From Dolomedes plantarius (taxonomy: Eukaryota > Arthropoda > Arachnida > Araneae > Dolomedidae), in contig OU015492.1 in assembly GCA_907164885.2 (NCBI GenBank), forward strand, positions 207,734,493-207,798,492: a stretch of DNA of 64,000 nt, written 5' to 3'. This document shows positions 60,049 to 64,000 of the stretch, piece after piece. Every line of letters begins with the position of its first letter. The first letter of the stretch is position 1. Position numbers and translations under genes: made by a program. Below the pieces are notes generated by a model. It worked only from the letters and a program-made list of their open reading frames with translations. It was not told the DNA's origin and ran no database searches.

Positions 60049-60051
<3 letters not shown>
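58646..60051 (+). mobile_element. Apparently intact Tc1-like transposon
   Basis: Left end CACTGCTGGCCACTGTAAAT and right end, complemented, CACTGCTGGCCACCCAAATT; both then read GCAACACC, giving about 28-bp inverted repeats with a few differences. TA flanks both sides within (TA)n tracts. 1,406 bp with one uninterrupted transposase frame. All parts needed for transposition appear present. Confidence 0.85.
58878..59915 (+). CDS. Tc1-family DD34E transposase
   Basis: 345 residues from ATG 58878, a normal Tc1 length. The frame is open from 58731, but the second Met starts MPHQKQRSSFDQVSEFDRGR, the usual N-terminal form, so it is preferred. Residues about 10-60 form the first helix-turn-helix (GLSFREISSRVGRNQTTVMR), followed by a second HTH around VSARTIRRRLQHCGLSARRP. 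Catalytic triad: D158 in FTDESRF, D247 in QQDNARPH, E282 in SPIENMW, with 34 residues between D247 and E282. The WGG-type glycine-rich box MVWGGIGYHSRT is present. The protein would cut and paste the element at TA sites. No stop or frameshift seen. Confidence 0.9.
   Translation: MPHQKQRSSFDQVSEFDRGRIVAYRDCGLSFREISSRVGRNQTTVMRICDRWMQEGTTDRRVRSHPPQRTTSRDDRQIVRMAVTDRSVTSRTIAHMQSVTHHPVSARTIRRRLQHCGLSARRPLLCLPLTQNHRRLRRQWCDDRRMWTAEWNEIVFTDESRFCLQHHDGRIRVWRHREERMLNSCVMHRHTGPAPGIMVWGGIGYHSRTPLVRIAGTLNSQRYISEVLEPVILPYLQGLPTAIFQQDNARPHVARIVQRFFVNGQIELLPWPPRSPDLSPIENMWSMVALRLTQIPPPAATADQLWQRVEAAWFAVPQELIQSLFESMPRGVAAVISNNGGYSGY

Positions 60052-60100
<49 letters not shown>
60052..60100. repeat. (TA)n microsatellite beside the Tc1 right end
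   Basis: About 49 bp of TA directly following the transposon's terminal CAGTG. Confidence 0.95.
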
Positions 60101-60103
<3 letters not shown>

Positions 60104-60502
60104 CATTGGGAGGCGAGGGAGGGAAAGAAGGGGTGAATATAAAATGTCCAAAGTGACCGAGAATAGTGTCGAATCCATAGCTTTCGGGGTCGCTGAGATG
60201 AATAGGGACACTCCCAATGTCGTTTAAGTGAGAATTCATCCCCCCTTAGCATTGGTGGGGAAGGCGGGAGGGGGAGGAAGAAAGGGTGGATATAAAATGT
60301 CCAAAATGACCGAGAGTAGTGTCGAATACGTAGTTTTCGGGATCGCTGAGAAGAATAGGGACACTTCCGATGTCGTTTAAGTGTGAGTTCGGCCATCCTT
60401 AGTATAGGGGGGGGAGGCGGGGAGGCGGGGGAGAAAGGGTGAATATAAAATGTCCAAAATGACCGAGAGTAGTGTCGAATCAATAGTTTCGGCGTCACTG
60501 AG
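60101..60502 (+). repeat. 153-bp tandem repeat, about 2.6 copies
   Basis: AAAATGTCCAAA starts at 60141, 60294 and 60447, an exact 153-bp period. Each unit has a G-rich head (GGGGAGGCGGGGAGG type), AAAATGTCCAAAATGACCGA, GAGTAGTGTCGAAT and GGGACACT(C/T)CC(A/G)ATGTC. Since 153 is a multiple of three, a minus-strand frame (60498-60100) stays open with a 51-residue repeat containing WTFYIHPF. I regard this as chance, without evidence of expression. Confidence 0.85.
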
Positions 60503-60617
60503 TGGAATATAGGAAATTACTGAGTGAATACAGTGAATACACTGAGTGGAATATAGGAATTTTAATGCTAGGTTATCAACAAATGGCAGCGTGCGAACTG
60601 TTTAAAGGAGCATTGAT
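60503..60617. other. Short spacer with a 22-bp duplication
   Basis: ACTGAGTGGAATATAGGAA occurs at about 60497 and 60540. Confidence 0.5.
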
Positions 60618-61160
60618 ATGGGCTTTCGGATCCTGAGGCCCACTCGTGTACCGTTGTTCACTGCACGGCACAAAGCGTTACGCCTCGTTTGGGCCTACCA
60701 GCACATCCATTGGACTGTTGATGACTGGAAACACGTTGCCTGGTCTGGTGAGTCTCGTTTCCAAGTGTATCAGGCGGATAGACGTGTACGGGTATGGAGA
60801 CAACCTCATGAATCCACGGACCACACGTGTCAACAGGAGACTGTCCAAGCGGGTCGAGTCTGTGTGATGATACGGGGAGTGTGCAGTTGGCATGATATGG
60901 GACACTTGATTCTTCTACAGACGACTCTGGCAGGTGATGTGCACATAAGTATCCTGTCCGACCATCTGCCCCCATTCATGTCCATTGTGCATTCCAACGG
61001 ATTTGGACAATTCCAGCAGGACAATGCGACACCCCGAACGTAGAAAGTTTTCCCAAGTGACTCCATTATCACCCTTCCGACTTTCGACACATCTATTGGC
61101 CACCTAAATCCCCTGACATGAACATTATTGAGCATAACTGGGATGCCTTGTAACGTGCTG
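60618..61160 (+). pseudogene. Tc1-like transposase fragment with lost catalytic Asp
   Basis: The open part 60618-61043 gives ARHKALRLVWAYQHIHWTVD, then HVAWSGESRFQVYQADRRVR: the SDESRF motif has Gly in place of the first catalytic Asp. It continues with GQFQQDNATPRT (second Asp) and a TAG at 61041. Beyond it, [20 protein letters not shown] in another frame is the Glu block. The N-terminal DNA-binding domain and both inverted repeats are missing, and the copy ends at a (TA)n tract. Different family from the intact Tc1 at 58646. Confidence 0.75.
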
Positions 61161-61166
61161 TCCAGA

Positions 61167-63005
<1,839 letters not shown>

Positions 63006-63009
63006 TTAA

Positions 63010-63250
63010 TTTACCCTTTCAGGGCCAACAAACTCCACCGTTTGCACTGTGCTGATGTTTCCCCGATTTTTTTTAACCTAAAGAATTTTGAAAATTTTTC
63101 CAATTAAAGGTTCCAAAAGGCTTTAAACTGATAAAAGATGGCAATTCTAACCATTTTCCTGCTCATTTAACTGGGATACATTGAATGCAAATGAAGAAAG
63201 GGACTAGATTTAGGCGTTTGCACTGTGCAAACGGTGCCCCTGGAAAGGTT
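63010..63250. mobile_element. TTAA-flanked MITE (piggyBac-like)
   Basis: TTAA at 63006-63009 and 63251-63254. The inside near the left has CCCTTTCAGGGCCAAC and ACCGTTTGCACTGTGC; the right, complemented, has CCTTTCCAGGGGC and ACCGTTTGCACAGTGC. The inverted ends are imperfect because of an indel of about 8 bases. The palindrome GTTTGCACTGTGCAAAC lies near the right end. No coding sequence. Confidence 0.5.
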
Positions 63251-63850
63251 TTAACCCTCCAGCGGGTGCGTCCGTGTACAAAGTGCAACATTTTCGTAAT
63301 TTTGAATGGTTTGTTTTTCCATGTATAGTTTGAAAGTTCTAAGCAGTTTCTATTTATAGCTACCTCCTTTCTAATGCAAGTCTGATTTTCTGAGCCTTTT
63401 ATTCCTTGCCATTTATCGTTAGTCGTGATTTAACCATGATAAACCAGCGATTATACTGGATTACAATACGACAAAAGCAGGAGTTGTTGTAGTCGATATA
63501 ATGGGCAGCTATTACACGGTATCCCGCATATCATGAAGATGGACAATCTCATTGTTTTTTAGGTTTTTGGACATAATAGGAATCGATCAGCAAGTTGTCT
63601 TTAGATCCAATAAAAAGGACAGTTTTGAAATAAGGCGATTGTGTCTGCATTCTTTGGCCTTTAATTATAAATATATCTCAATATTATCAACACTTCATAT
63701 CTTGTCATAAAACGCAGAATTATTATTTTCAATTTTGAAAAAAAAGTTTATTTCAAAAGGAATAATCAAGGTTGAGAGAAACCTTGCACTTTATGTCTCG
63801 CCCGCCTGCTGGTGTTCCAACAATTGGCACGCCTGCTGAAGGGTGAATTG
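63251..63850. mobile_element. Possible second TTAA MITE, adjacent
   Basis: Left end TTAACCCTCCAGCGGGTGCG and right end, complemented, TTCACCCTTCAGCAGGCGTG; AAAGTGCAA follows within 40-60 bases on each side. The right TTAA would be altered (TGAATT). It shares its left TTAA with the previous MITE. No open frame. Confidence 0.35.
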
Positions 63851-64000
63851 TACGCGTGCAATATAGATGGACCAGCACCTCTCCCTATAAGAGGACCGCA
63901 CAGTAAAGTCAAGTCTTATTTGTGATTCGAGCTTGGGCTCAACTTTGGGAAGCTCACAATGCTAAACATTACAGCATGCGGACTGCATGACCTGAATAAT
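63851..64000. other. Window end, nothing recognised
   Basis: 150 bp of moderately GC-rich sequence without recognised feature. Confidence 0.4.

Noticed and set aside
60100..60498. 132-codon minus-strand frame with a 51-residue repeat
   Set aside because: The frame is kept open because the DNA repeat period (153 bp) is divisible by three; no start context, domain or expression evidence.

Overview
The window is eukaryotic, strongly AT-rich DNA made almost entirely of mobile elements and simple repeats. I see no host protein-coding gene, no rRNA gene, no functional tRNA gene, no operon and no CRISPR array. Dense Tc1/mariner, Helitron-like, SINE, LINE and Ty3/gypsy-type sequences plus many (TA)n tracts suggest an arthropod genome. 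An arachnid (spider) is my best guess, but that is inference from repeat style, not proof.

Layout. 0-3 kb: two decayed pieces of one nuclease-like repeat gene family (minus strand), split by a GC/pyrimidine-rich block. 3.6-7 kb: a 3' half and a 5' half of one Tc1 family, both catalytically dead. 10.1-10.8 kb: the 3' end of a gypsy-type retroelement. 12.9-14.8 kb: a diverged dimeric tandem array. 16.0 kb: first of four Helitron-like non-autonomous elements; the others lie at 31.0, 31.9 and 44.5 kb. 18.2-18.9 kb: a probable solo LTR. 22-27.7 kb: MITEs, copies of a ~430-bp dispersed unit, a Tc1 pseudogene and a tRNA-derived SINE. 27.8-28.9 kb: the 3' end of a LINE with an RNase H domain. 30.9-34.3 kb: two Helitron-like elements, the second split by a Tc1-like element with IR/DR ends. 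35-37.8 kb: two more ~430-bp units and a mariner-type pseudogene. 39.7-41.2 kb: a second SINE and a TIR element. 44.5-46.6 kb: a Helitron-like element with another Helitron-like family nested in it at exactly A^T. 47.7-48.9 kb: a decayed conventional gypsy pol. 49.27-55.22 kb: a complete LTR retrotransposon. 56.5-61.2 kb: four DNA-transposon copies, one a mariner split by a hAT-like element and one an intact Tc1. 63.0-63.9 kb: TTAA-flanked MITE candidates.

Main find. The 5,953-bp LTR retrotransposon has LTRs that match at every base I compared and a 5-bp target duplication (GTAGC). Its pol domains run protease - integrase - reverse transcriptase - RNase H, the Gmr1-type order, not the PR-RT-RH-IN order usual for Ty3/gypsy. 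Its Gag contains a SCAN-like segment, in line with the published link between Gmr1-like Gag and the vertebrate SCAN domain. One in-frame amber codon near the Gag N terminus is the only break seen.

The second notable element is a 1,406-bp Tc1 with an intact 345-residue DD34E transposase and matching inverted ends, plausibly still active. Several nested insertions allow relative dating. Limits: every identification is from reading motifs by eye; no alignment, database search or structure prediction was run, and boundaries of old copies are approximate.
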